From: Methanimicrococcus sp.
Lineage (GTDB): Archaea; Halobacteriota; Methanosarcinia; Methanosarcinales; Methanosarcinaceae
Assembly: GCA_009783635.1 (NCBI GenBank)
Contig: WRDC01000089.1
Span: forward strand, 1 to 5,508
Length of the DNA: 5,508 bases
Direction of reading: 5' to 3'
Made by a program: the position numbers and the translations under genes. This document shows, one piece after another, positions 1 to 5,345 of this stretch. The notes below the pieces were generated by a model that did no database searches, was not told the origin of the DNA, and worked only from the letters and a program-made list of their open reading frames with translations. Each line of letters starts with the position of its first letter. Within the stretch, counting starts at the first letter, position 1.

Positions 1-805
1 AACCGGTAGCGTTGGTACTGTGCGTGTCATCGTTTGAAAAACCCCAAACAGAACGGCCATGAGGCATGGTCTTTTTCAAAATGTTGTCCCACAAAATCCG
101 GTCGCTCTTGGATTCGCCGTCAATCTTGTTGATGATTTCCAGACCGACGCAAGAGGGATAGGTCATGAAGAAATCAACGTATTTCTGAACAGCGGCGGCG
201 TCATTGGAAGCGGCCTTTGACACAGTGTCATTGCTGTTTGCGCCGCCGGTATATCTGCCGGGGTGGTTGATGTGGCTGATACCGCCTGATTTTTCGGCAA
301 TTTTGAGGGTCTCGTCCATTTTTTGAACGGCGGTCAAGTTGCCCGCGACGGTGTTGTTATAAGAAGCCCAGAAAGTGTTGATGTGGTCAACAGAGGATTG
401 CTCATTGGCGGGGGTAATTCCGATCATGCCTTTGCCGTTGCGTCCGGCGCCGGTTTCAATTCCTGTAACGCGGGCGGGAGCCAGCGGGCCTTCATCAACG
501 ACGGACCAGCCGAATGTGGTATAGTTGTGGTCGGTCATGGCGAGAATGTCAAAACCCTTTGCATAATGGTCTTCCACCATTTCTGAGGTTAAGTTGTCGC
601 CGTCCGAGTTTGTCGAATGGGCGTGGAAATTGGCTTTGTATTGAGTGTAGGTCTGCCAATCAACATTTTCATACGGGTTTGAAGTGATGATGTAAACTTG
701 TGACGCCGTGTCCTGAGTTTTTGCGGCCAACGTAAAGCCGCCGAAAAGATTGAGTAAAAGAATCAAAACCAGACAAAACGCTGCAAACTGCTTGTAAACT
801 TTCAT
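1..805 (-). CDS. Exported PHP-domain metal-dependent hydrolase, partial (C-terminus outside window)
   Basis: Reading the minus strand from the ATG at 805 gives 268 uninterrupted codons to the window edge, with no stop, so the 3' end is missing. Residues 1-28 are a typical signal peptide: a short basic start (MKVYK), a hydrophobic core, and a likely cleavage near TLAA. The mature part carries the metal-binding motifs of the PHP (polymerase and histidinol phosphatase) family in order: HAHSTNSDG at 61-69, TDHN at 91-94, GIE at 115-117, HINHPG at 178-183, GLE at 221-223 and DDTH at 259-262. In this family the His, Asp and Glu residues hold two or three metal ions that hydrolyse phosphoesters. The substrate here cannot be inferred. 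The signal peptide implies work outside the cytoplasmic membrane, unlike the polymerase-associated or histidinol-phosphatase members. An AAGGAG lies 13 nt upstream of the ATG, which is rather distant. The gene is transcribed away from the neighbouring ATPase gene. The family call is confident; the role is unknown. Confidence 0.88.
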   Translation of the reverse strand, partial: MKVYKQFAAFCLVLILLLNLFGGFTLAAKTQDTASQVYIITSNPYENVDWQTYTQYKANFHAHSTNSDGDNLTSEMVEDHYAKGFDILAMTDHNYTTFGWSVVDEGPLAPARVTGIETGAGRNGKGMIGITPANEQSSVDHINTFWASYNNTVAGNLTAVQKMDETLKIAEKSGGISHINHPGRYTGGANSNDTVSKAASNDAAAVQKYVDFFMTYPSCVGLEIINKIDGESKSDRILWDNILKKTMPHGRSVWGFSNDDTHSTNATG

Positions 806-818
806 TTCGTAAAAATAT

Positions 819-824
819 CTCCTT
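819..824 (-). promoter_or_regulatory. Shine-Dalgarno sequence of the PHP gene
   Basis: On the minus strand AAGGAG precedes the ATG at 805 with a 13-nt gap. The core is strong but the spacing is longer than usual. No closer in-frame start codon lies between them, so this site supports the ATG at 805, which also places the signal peptide at the very N-terminus. Confidence 0.55.
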
Positions 825-836
825 GTTATTTTTTGG

Positions 837-859
837 TTAAGCATTCTGACAATGCTTAA
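837..859. promoter_or_regulatory. Perfect palindrome in the PHP gene leader (operator or 5' UTR hairpin)
   Basis: TTAAGCATT and AATGCTTAA form a perfect 9-bp inverted repeat around a 5-nt centre, CTGAC. It lies 32 bp upstream of the PHP start codon and just downstream of the candidate minus-strand promoter. It could be a dimeric repressor's operator or a hairpin in the mRNA leader. No T tract follows it on either strand, so it is not an intrinsic terminator. The symmetry is seen directly; the role is inferred. Confidence 0.45.
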
Positions 860-877
860 ATCAATTGAAGAAGACGG

Positions 878-907
878 ACTATATATATTTTATCTAAATA
901 TATGCAA
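878..907 (-). promoter_or_regulatory. Candidate sigma-70-type promoter for the PHP gene
   Basis: On the minus strand TTGCAT (902-907) is followed after 18 bp by TATAGT (878-883); an overlapping TATATA gives a 16-bp spacer. Transcription would start near 870, leaving a leader of about 65 nt that includes the palindrome at 837-859. The region is so AT-rich that chance matches are likely. Confidence 0.35.
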
Positions 908-1040
908 TTTTTTATGGAATATATTATTTTTCTATATAGCCTATAGACTGGACAATAATATATGTTTTCGCATTATTGAATCAATGCCGAAAACGGAAAA
1001 TAAAGAGCCGGTAAGCCTGTTGAGCCGGTTTATAATCGGC

Positions 1041-1100
1041 GATTTAACAAGAATTTAACAAGAATTTAACAGAATTTAACAAGAATTTAACAAGAATTTA
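1041..1100. repeat. 11-bp tandem repeat (AAGAATTTAAC)
   Basis: The unit AAGAATTTAAC recurs in a head-to-tail run. A partial first copy is at 1041-1048, full copies are at 1049-1059, 1060-1070 and 1081-1091, a copy one base shorter is at 1071-1080, and a partial last copy is at 1092-1100. The period is close to one helical turn, so the short A and T runs are phased and should bend the DNA. Each full junction makes a TTAACA hexamer, one base from the -35 consensus TTGACA. The repeat lies immediately upstream of the ATPase gene. Confidence 0.85.
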
Positions 1101-1104
1101 TATA
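1076..1104 (+). promoter_or_regulatory. Candidate promoter for the P-type ATPase gene
   Basis: TTAACA (1076-1081), formed within the tandem repeat, is separated by 17 bp from TATATA (1099-1104), with TATACT two bases further on. A start near 1111 would give a leader of about 65 nt before the preferred ATG at 1176. Other repeat copies also supply TTAACA but at unsuitable distances from this -10. This is a plausible reading of AT-rich DNA rather than a proven promoter. Confidence 0.4.
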
Positions 1105-1175
1105 CTTTTGTTCGTTTTTAGCCTTTGTTTTCCGAGTTCGTCTTGGGAAAAATCAATGATAACGGAAATGATGAA

Positions 1176-3848
1176 ATGATTTCGGATAAACCGTCCAACG
1201 ATTGGTGCTCTTTATCACCGGATGAGACGCACAGTCTCTTGGAGACGAATCCGGGAGGCCTCTCAACCGAGGAAGCCGCGGCCCGCTTGAATGATTTCGG
1301 GCCGAACAAGTTGGAAGAGGAAGGAAAACAGTCTATTGTCACTATTTTTTTGGCGCAGTTCAACGACCTGATGATTTGGGTGCTGATGGCGGCCGCGCTG
1401 ATTACGGCTTATGTGAGCTATTTGGGCGGGGAATTCCCAATCGACACACTCATCATTGCCATTGTTGTCATCCTCAACGCGGTTATCGGAACCATTCAGG
1501 AATATAAGGCGGAAGCCTCTCTGGAAGCTTTAAAAAAGATGGCTGCGCCGTACGCCCGCGTTCTTCGAAACGGCGCCGTCAAGAACATTCCGGCGGCAGA
1601 GGTTGTTGTCGGCGATATTGTGGTAATGGATGCCGGCGATTCGATTCCGGCGGACCTCAGACTTCAGGAAGTCAATTCGCTTAAAATTGAAGAGTCGGCG
1701 CTGACCGGCGAATCCAAATCGGTGACCAAAAAAATTGAAATCCCCGGCGATACCTGCGGAAAATCTGTCGCTCTCGGCGACCAAACGAATATGGCGTTTA
1801 TGGGGACGAACGTTGTTTACGGCCGCGGCAGCGGTATCGTTATTGCGACGGGCATGAATACGCAGATCGGAAAGATTGCGAGCCGGCTTTCGGAGACGAA
1901 AAAGGAAATCACGCCGCTGCAAAAGAAATTGAATCAGATTTCAAAAAACATCTCAATGATTGTTATTTTCATCGCAATCGCTGTGTTTGTGATCGGTTAT
2001 TTGACAGGACAGGACACGCTGACCATGTTCCTGACGGCCGTCGCGCTGGCTGTTGCGGCCATTCCGGAAGGCTTAGTTGTCTGCGTGACGATTGTGCTGG
2101 CTCTCGGTATGTACCGTATGGCAAAAAGAAACGCATTGATCCGGCGTCTGCCGGCGGTTGAAACGCTCGGCTCAACACAAGTGATCTGTTCCGATAAGAC
2201 GGGGACCCTGACACAGAACCGGATGACGGTGAAAAAGATGTGGGTCTTTGAAGAGGTCGAAGACCCGGATTCGGGAAAACTGCGGCCTCTGGCCGAAGCG
2301 TTTGCCGACTGCAACGACTCGCGCATTGACGAAGCGGGCAAAATCGTCGGCGACCCGACGGAAAACGCTTTTTTAGATTATCTCATCGAAAACAACCTGC
2401 AAACAGCCGACCGGCTCAGAAACAGGGTCCGAGCGGGAGAAATACCGTTTGATTCGGACCGGAAACGCTCAACCGTTGCTGTTCCGAATGCGTTTGGCGG
2501 TGTCCGCGTTTATGTCAAGGGCGCCGCGGAAAGCATTGTCGAGCGCTCCGTTTCCGCTTACAGGGACGAACAAATCGTTCCGATGACGGAAGAAATGAGA
2601 AAAGAAATACTGGCGGCCAATGAAGAAATGGCTGAAAAAGCGCTGCGCGTTTTGGCTTTCTCTTACAAAGACGCGGATGCCATCCATCCCGAAAACATGG
2701 AAGAAACCGAAAGCGGATTGATTTTCTGCGGTCTGGCCGGCATGATCGATCCGGCGCGTCCCGAAGTCAGAGAAACCATTAAAGTCTGCCGCAAAGCGGG
2801 CGTCACGCCTGTGATGATTACGGGCGACCATAAAACAACAGCCGTCGCAATCGCCAATGATTTGGGTTTGCTGGACGATGGCCGGATTGCCATCACCGGC
2901 GCGGACTTGGAAGAAATGAGCGACGCGGAGCTGGATCGAAAAATTACCGAAATCGGCGTTTATTCCCGCGTTTCGCCGGAACACAAAGTCAGAATTGTGG
3001 ACGCTTGGCAAAAGCGCGGCAAAATCGTGGCCATGACCGGAGACGGGGTCAATGACGCGCCGGCTTTGAAACGGGCGGACATCGGCGTCGGCATGGGCAT
3101 CACCGGAACGGAAGTGGCCAAAGGCGCCGCGGACATGGTTCTGACGGATGACAATTTCGCGACCATTGTCATTGCCGTCAAAGAAGGCCGCGGCATTTTC
3201 GATAATATTCATAAGATTGTCAGCTTCCTGCTCTCGACCAATTTCGGCGAAGTGATTGCCATTCTGACAGCCACGATTCTCGGCTTCACACTGCTTTCAC
3301 CGATTCATCTTTTATGGATCAATCTGGTCACGGATTCATTCCCGGCCCTTGCGCTCGGCGTCGAGCCGCCGGAAGAAGACATCATGGACAGAAAACCGCG
3401 CGACCGGAAAATACCGTTTATGACGGGAAAACAGTGGGTCAACATCGCCACAATCGGCACCGCCGCCGCCATCTTTACTTTGGCGGCTTACTTTGTCGGA
3501 AGCAAAACATCCCCTCAAACAGGCGTGACCATGGCGTTCATGACGCTCGGTTTGATTGAACTGTTCATCGCCCTCGGATTCCAGTCGGAGCGCAACAGCA
3601 TCTTTAAAATCCATCCCAAAGAACATCCGTACCTCTGGGCAGCCTTTTTCGGCCCGGCCGCGCTTCAGGTCGTTCTCGTACTGGTCCCGTTCCTTCGGGA
3701 AAGCTTCGGCCTTGTTGCTCTGTCAATCTATCAATGGACCATCATCTTGGCGCTGTGTATCGGTATGCTGTTGTTCATCGAATTCGGAAAAGCGGTTTAC
3801 AGATACCGCCATAACAAAAAAACGGCGGAGCAGCGGCAAACCGTTTAA
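1176..3848 (+). CDS. P2A-type cation-transporting ATPase, probably Ca2+-translocating (SERCA/PacL-like)
   Basis: This is a complete 890-residue ion pump of the inner membrane that should use ATP to export Ca2+. Visible parts in order: N-terminal cation-ATPase domain (about 10-75), M1-M2 (57-107), actuator motif TGES at 177-180, M3 and M4 with PEGL at 297-300, the phosphorylated Asp340 in DKTGTLT, the nucleotide-site KGA at 448-450, TGD at 549-551, the hinge TGDGVND at 621-627, and six C-terminal membrane helices (about 677-870) with a short basic tail. Residues matching SERCA Ca2+ ligands are all present: Glu298, Asn689, Glu692, Asn716, Thr719, Asp720 and, in M8, Glu795. The last is frequently not Glu in bacterial relatives. 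The length is normal for the family. An in-frame TTG at 1125 would add 17 residues, but it has no ribosome site and the family does not need them; ATG 1176 has a weak GGA 9 nt upstream. Substrate assignment is inferred from the motifs. Confidence 0.93.
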   Translation: MISDKPSNDWCSLSPDETHSLLETNPGGLSTEEAAARLNDFGPNKLEEEGKQSIVTIFLAQFNDLMIWVLMAAALITAYVSYLGGEFPIDTLIIAIVVILNAVIGTIQEYKAEASLEALKKMAAPYARVLRNGAVKNIPAAEVVVGDIVVMDAGDSIPADLRLQEVNSLKIEESALTGESKSVTKKIEIPGDTCGKSVALGDQTNMAFMGTNVVYGRGSGIVIATGMNTQIGKIASRLSETKKEITPLQKKLNQISKNISMIVIFIAIAVFVIGYLTGQDTLTMFLTAVALAVAAIPEGLVVCVTIVLALGMYRMAKRNALIRRLPAVETLGSTQVICSDKTGTLTQNRMTVKKMWVFEEVEDPDSGKLRPLAEAFADCNDSRIDEAGKIVGDPTENAFLDYLIENNLQTADRLRNRVRAGEIPFDSDRKRSTVAVPNAFGGVRVYVKGAAESIVERSVSAYRDEQIVPMTEEMRKEILAANEEMAEKALRVLAFSYKDADAIHPENMEETESGLIFCGLAGMIDPARPEVRETIKVCRKAGVTPVMITGDHKTTAVAIANDLGLLDDGRIAITGADLEEMSDAELDRKITEIGVYSRVSPEHKVRIVDAWQKRGKIVAMTGDGVNDAPALKRADIGVGMGITGTEVAKGAADMVLTDDNFATIVIAVKEGRGIFDNIHKIVSFLLSTNFGEVIAILTATILGFTLLSPIHLLWINLVTDSFPALALGVEPPEEDIMDRKPRDRKIPFMTGKQWVNIATIGTAAAIFTLAAYFVGSKTSPQTGVTMAFMTLGLIELFIALGFQSERNSIFKIHPKEHPYLWAAFFGPAALQVVLVLVPFLRESFGLVALSIYQWTIILALCIGMLLFIEFGKAVYRYRHNKKTAEQRQTV

Positions 3849-3867
3849 ATGCGGATTCGTTTTTTTT

Positions 3868-3963
3868 GGTGAAGCAATAGACTGAAACATCGTTTTTTCG
3901 ATGAAGCGATAGACCGGAGCATCGTTTTTTCGATGAAGTGATAAATTGAAACATCGTTTTTTT
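3868..3963. repeat. Three tandem 32-bp units downstream of the ATPase gene
   Basis: Three stand-alone 32-bp units follow the ATPase stop codon after 19 bp, at 3868-3899, 3900-3931 and 3932-3963. The shared pattern begins RRTGAARYRATARA and ends CATCGTTTTTT plus one pyrimidine. The copies differ at several positions, so they are older or faster-changing than the composite units that follow. CATCG, six T and CGATG form a small inverted repeat at the B-to-C junction and a similar one at A-to-B. The same 32-bp unit is the first module of each later composite unit. There are no unique spacers, so this is not CRISPR. Confidence 0.85.
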
Positions 3964-4014
3964 AATGAAACGATAAACTGAAACATCATTTTTTCTCAAT
4001 TTAATTAAAAACCC

Positions 4015-4076
4015 GAACGCCCCTTTTTCTGAAACTTAAAAAATAAGTTTATGAAAAAAACGGCGTTCATTTTTTT
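4015..4076. terminator. Hairpin plus T tract in composite unit 1 (terminator-like, bidirectional)
   Basis: GAACGCC (4015-4021) pairs with GGCGTTC (4062-4068). After a short mismatch the T run pairs with the A run, and an inner stem AAACTTA/TAAGTTT (4032-4038 with 4044-4050) closes a 5-A loop. Seven T follow on the plus strand (4070-4076). On the minus strand the same stem is followed by GGGTTTTTAATT, so both directions resemble Rho-independent terminators. It is the first strong hairpin after the ATPase gene, about 170 bp beyond the stop codon, and is a reasonable end for that transcript. Confidence 0.6.
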
Positions 4077-4127
4077 AATGAAACGATAAACTGAAACATC
4101 GTTTTTTCTCAATTTAATTAAAAATCC

Positions 4128-4188
4128 GAACGCCCCTTTTTCTGAAACTTAAAAAATAAGTTTATGAAAAAACGGCGTTCATTTTTTT
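4128..4188. terminator. Hairpin plus T tract in composite unit 2
   Basis: This is the second copy of the array hairpin: GAACGCC at 4128-4134 pairs with GGCGTTC at 4174-4180, with the same inner AAACTTA/TAAGTTT stem and seven T at 4182-4188. It has one A fewer in the 3' arm than unit 1, which falls in the weak middle of the stem and leaves the pairing intact. Confidence 0.55.
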
Positions 4189-4255
4189 AATGAAACAATA
4201 AACTGAAACATCATTTTTTCTCAATTTAATTAAAAATCCGAACGCCCCTTTTTCT

Positions 4256-4258
4256 GAA
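4256..4258. repeat. Target-site duplication of the IS, left copy (GAA)
   Basis: Intact composite units read TTTCTGAAACTTAAAA at this point. Here TTTCTGAA is followed by the IS, and GAAACTTAAAA resumes at 5343, so GAA appears on both sides. Three bp is a usual duplication length for the IS30 family. Because the empty site is known from the neighbouring units, the junction is unusually well defined. Confidence 0.75.
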
Positions 4259-4285
4259 CCTGAATTCAATGGAGAAGTGCATAAT
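4259..4285 (+). repeat. Left terminal inverted repeat of the IS
   Basis: It matches the right end in 21 of 27 positions, with a perfect 13-bp inner block AGAAGTGCATAAT and a perfect TTCAAT block. The outermost six bases (CCTGAA) agree at only two positions with the right end (CTTATC). Part of it, GGAGA with TCTCC at 4285-4289, is itself a small inverted repeat. A CTTATCTTC identical to the outer right end lies inside, at 4308-4316. Confidence 0.8.
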
Positions 4286-4333
4286 CTCCGAAAAAATAAA
4301 GAGGGTGCTTATCTTCCTATATTTTGCACAAAC

Positions 4334-4339
4334 AGGAAG
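4334..4339 (+). promoter_or_regulatory. Shine-Dalgarno sequence of the transposase gene
   Basis: AGGAAG lies 8 nt before the ATG at 4348, an ideal distance. It lies downstream of an alternative in-frame TTG at 4324, inside the codons such a start would use. This decides the start in favour of 4348. Confidence 0.7.
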
Positions 4340-4347
4340 TAACACCC

Positions 4348-5331
4348 ATGCTACAAACACTTTCAGGATATAAAAAATATAGCCATTTAACATTAAAGGA
4401 CCGCATTAAAATTGAAATTCTTTCATTCTTAAATAAAACGCAGACCGAGATTGCGGCAGCCGTAGGCTGCTCGCAATCTACGGTCTCAAGGGAATTAAGA
4501 AGAAATCAACCACCAAAAAACAAAGTCAAATATAATTCTGAACAAGCTCATAACCGAAGTGATGAACGAAAAAGAAATTCAGCCAAAAAAGAGCGCTTAA
4601 AAAATCATGTCATTCGAGAATATGTGCATGATAAAATTAAAATTGGCTGGTCACCGGAACAAATTGTCGGCAGAATTCGGCTTGAGCATTCTCTTAAAAC
4701 CAATCATGAATCAATCTATCAGTACATTTACAATGAAAAAACAGATATGATCCAATACCTCCCAAAACGGCATCGTAAGCGAAAGAAAAGAGGATTGAAA
4801 GTAAAAAACAGAGTGGGAAAGATTCCAAACAGAATTTCAATTACAGAAAGACCTGAAATTGTAAATAGAAGAATCAGAATCGGTGATTTAGAAATAGATA
4901 CAATGGGATCAAGAAAAGCAAAAGAGTGTTTACAAGTAATTGTAGATCGGGTAACGCACTACACCACCATAAATCTATTAAAAGATAAGTCAACCGGTGA
5001 AATGATGGATAACGCCATCAAAAGTTTAGAAAAGATGCCATCAGAGTTTAAAAGAACTATAACTTTCGATAACGGGACAGAAAATGCAGCTCATGAAAGA
5101 TTAAGAGAATTAGGGATTGAAACCTATTTCTGTCACCCGTATCATAGTTGGGAAAAAGGAACAGTAGAAAACACAATAGGATTGATTAGAAGAGTGTTTC
5201 CAAAAAGTACAAATTTCTCAAGAGTAAGTAATGAACAAATAAAAGAATTAGAAAATAAGCTGAATAATAGACCAAGAAAGTGCTTAAACTTCATGACTGC
5301 TAATGAAGTCATGAAATTATGCACTTCTTGA
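4348..5331 (+). CDS. IS30-family transposase, intact, 327 residues
   Basis: The enzyme cuts and rejoins the IS ends during transposition. The N-terminal helix-turn-helix (about 14-53, with TEIAAAVGCSQSTVSRELRRN-like residues) should bind the terminal repeats. A basic linker (about 139-153) precedes the DDE catalytic core. The acidic triad is Asp180 in IGDLEID, Asp241 in TFDNGTEN and Glu274 in GTVENTIGLIRR, with the 33-residue D-to-E gap characteristic of IS30. The C-terminus carries the family's LNNRPRK motif (305-311). Length is normal and no frameshift is seen. The stop codon lies inside the right terminal repeat. The start ATG has a well-placed AGGAAG; an upstream TTG at 4324 would add eight residues without support. 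Codon use is much more A/T-ending than in the ATPase gene. A TATATT at 4318-4323 could be the -10 of its promoter, but no matching -35 is visible. Confidence 0.94.
   Translation: MLQTLSGYKKYSHLTLKDRIKIEILSFLNKTQTEIAAAVGCSQSTVSRELRRNQPPKNKVKYNSEQAHNRSDERKRNSAKKERLKNHVIREYVHDKIKIGWSPEQIVGRIRLEHSLKTNHESIYQYIYNEKTDMIQYLPKRHRKRKKRGLKVKNRVGKIPNRISITERPEIVNRRIRIGDLEIDTMGSRKAKECLQVIVDRVTHYTTINLLKDKSTGEMMDNAIKSLEKMPSEFKRTITFDNGTENAAHERLRELGIETYFCHPYHSWEKGTVENTIGLIRRVFPKSTNFSRVSNEQIKELENKLNNRPRKCLNFMTANEVMKLCTS
4443..4485 (+). other. Strong intragenic hairpin in the transposase HTH codons
   Basis: GACCGA (4443-4448), GATTGCG (4449-4455) and GCAGCC (4456-4461) pair with GGCTGC (4465-4470), CGCAATC (4472-4478) and TCGGTC, the last formed from 4479 and 4481-4485. 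This gives 19 base pairs, a 3-nt GTA loop and two single-base bulges (4471 and 4480). It is GC-rich inside an AT-rich gene and lies about 95 nt after the start codon. No T tract follows, so it is not a classic terminator. It could slow ribosomes or damp transposase expression; that role is inferred. Confidence 0.7.
5290..5315 (+). other. Perfect 9-bp inverted repeat near the IS right end
   Basis: TTCATGACT (5290-5298) and AGTCATGAA (5307-5315) are perfectly complementary around the 8-nt loop GCTAATGA. The structure lies in the last codons of the transposase and directly abuts the right terminal repeat that begins at 5316. It might affect the transposase mRNA 3' end or protein binding at that end; no T tract follows. 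Confidence 0.5.
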
Positions 5332-5342
5332 TTGAAGATAAG
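5316..5342 (-). repeat. Right terminal inverted repeat of the IS
   Basis: Read on the minus strand it begins CTTATCTTCAATCAAGAAG and matches the left end at 21 of 27 positions. It overlaps the last five sense codons and the stop of the transposase gene, a common compact arrangement in IS elements. Confidence 0.8.
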
Positions 5343-5345
5343 GAA
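5343..5345. repeat. Target-site duplication of the IS, right copy (GAA)
   Basis: GAA here duplicates 4256-4258. Joining 4258 to 5346 recreates the TCTGAAACTT sequence of the uninterrupted units. Confidence 0.75.

Larger units (their letters stand above)
806..1175. other. AT-rich divergent intergenic region
   Basis: This 370-bp stretch separates the divergent PHP and ATPase genes and is far richer in A and T than either. It contains a palindrome (837-859), a candidate minus-strand promoter (878-907), an 11-bp tandem repeat (1041-1100) and a candidate plus-strand promoter (1076-1104). A perfect TATAAT at 1031-1036 sits between GCCG and CGGC half-sites (1024-1040) but has no credible -35 at 16-18 bp. 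GAGCCGG occurs twice, at 1005 and 1022. A 68-codon open frame on the plus strand (852-1058) starts inside the palindrome, has no ribosome binding site and runs into the tandem repeat, so I do not call it a gene. Confidence 0.7.
3964..4258. repeat. Composite tandem repeat, 112-113 bp units (left part of array)
   Basis: Two complete units (3964-4076, 113 bp; 4077-4188, 112 bp) and the first 70 bp of a third (4189-4258) stand head to tail. Each starts with the 32-bp module seen upstream (AATGAAACRATAAAYTGAAA...) and continues with an 80-81 bp module. That module contains TCAATTTAATTAAAA, then a long hairpin and a T tract. Copies differ by only a few substitutions and single-base length changes in A runs. 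The third unit is broken at 4258 by an insertion sequence and resumes at 5346. No conserved open frame runs through the units: a short ATGAAAAAA frame differs in length between copies, so I regard the array as non-coding. Confidence 0.9.
4259..5342 (+). mobile_element. Complete IS30-family insertion sequence, 1084 bp
   Basis: The element is bounded by 27-bp imperfect terminal inverted repeats, holds a single intact transposase gene, and is flanked by GAA duplications. Its ends are fixed by comparison with the uninterrupted repeat units on each side. Size, one-gene layout and transposase motifs all fit IS30. It is visibly more AT-rich than the ATPase gene, which fits acquisition from elsewhere. 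It sits in the hairpin module of the third composite repeat unit, transcribed in the same direction as the ATPase. An intact reading frame and recognisable duplication suggest fairly recent insertion. Confidence 0.9.

Noticed and set aside
323..586. 87-codon plus-strand open frame
   Set aside because: It lies opposite the PHP-domain gene, whose metal-binding motifs identify the minus strand as coding.
1031..1036. Perfect TATAAT as the main ATPase promoter
   Set aside because: No recognisable -35 lies 16-18 bp upstream; kept only as an alternative within the intergenic entry.
852..1058. A 68-codon plus-strand open frame between the two main genes
   Set aside because: It starts inside the 837-859 palindrome, lacks a ribosome binding site, has low-complexity AT-driven composition and ends in the 11-bp tandem repeat.
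2469..3212. Long 247-codon open frame on the minus strand
   Set aside because: It lies wholly opposite the ATPase gene, where all catalytic motifs are on the plus strand; its composition is a shadow of that coding sequence.
3723..3999. Minus-strand frames encoding repeated KKTMFQ/YRFI-like peptides
   Set aside because: They arise from reading the 32-bp repeat, whose length is not a multiple of three, and overlap the end of the ATPase gene; no start signals support them.
4051..4089. Small peptide frame starting ATGAAAAAAACGGCG (MKKTAFIFLMKR)
   Set aside because: It looks like the start of a signal peptide, but a single-base difference in the next unit changes the frame and stop, and there is no ribosome site.
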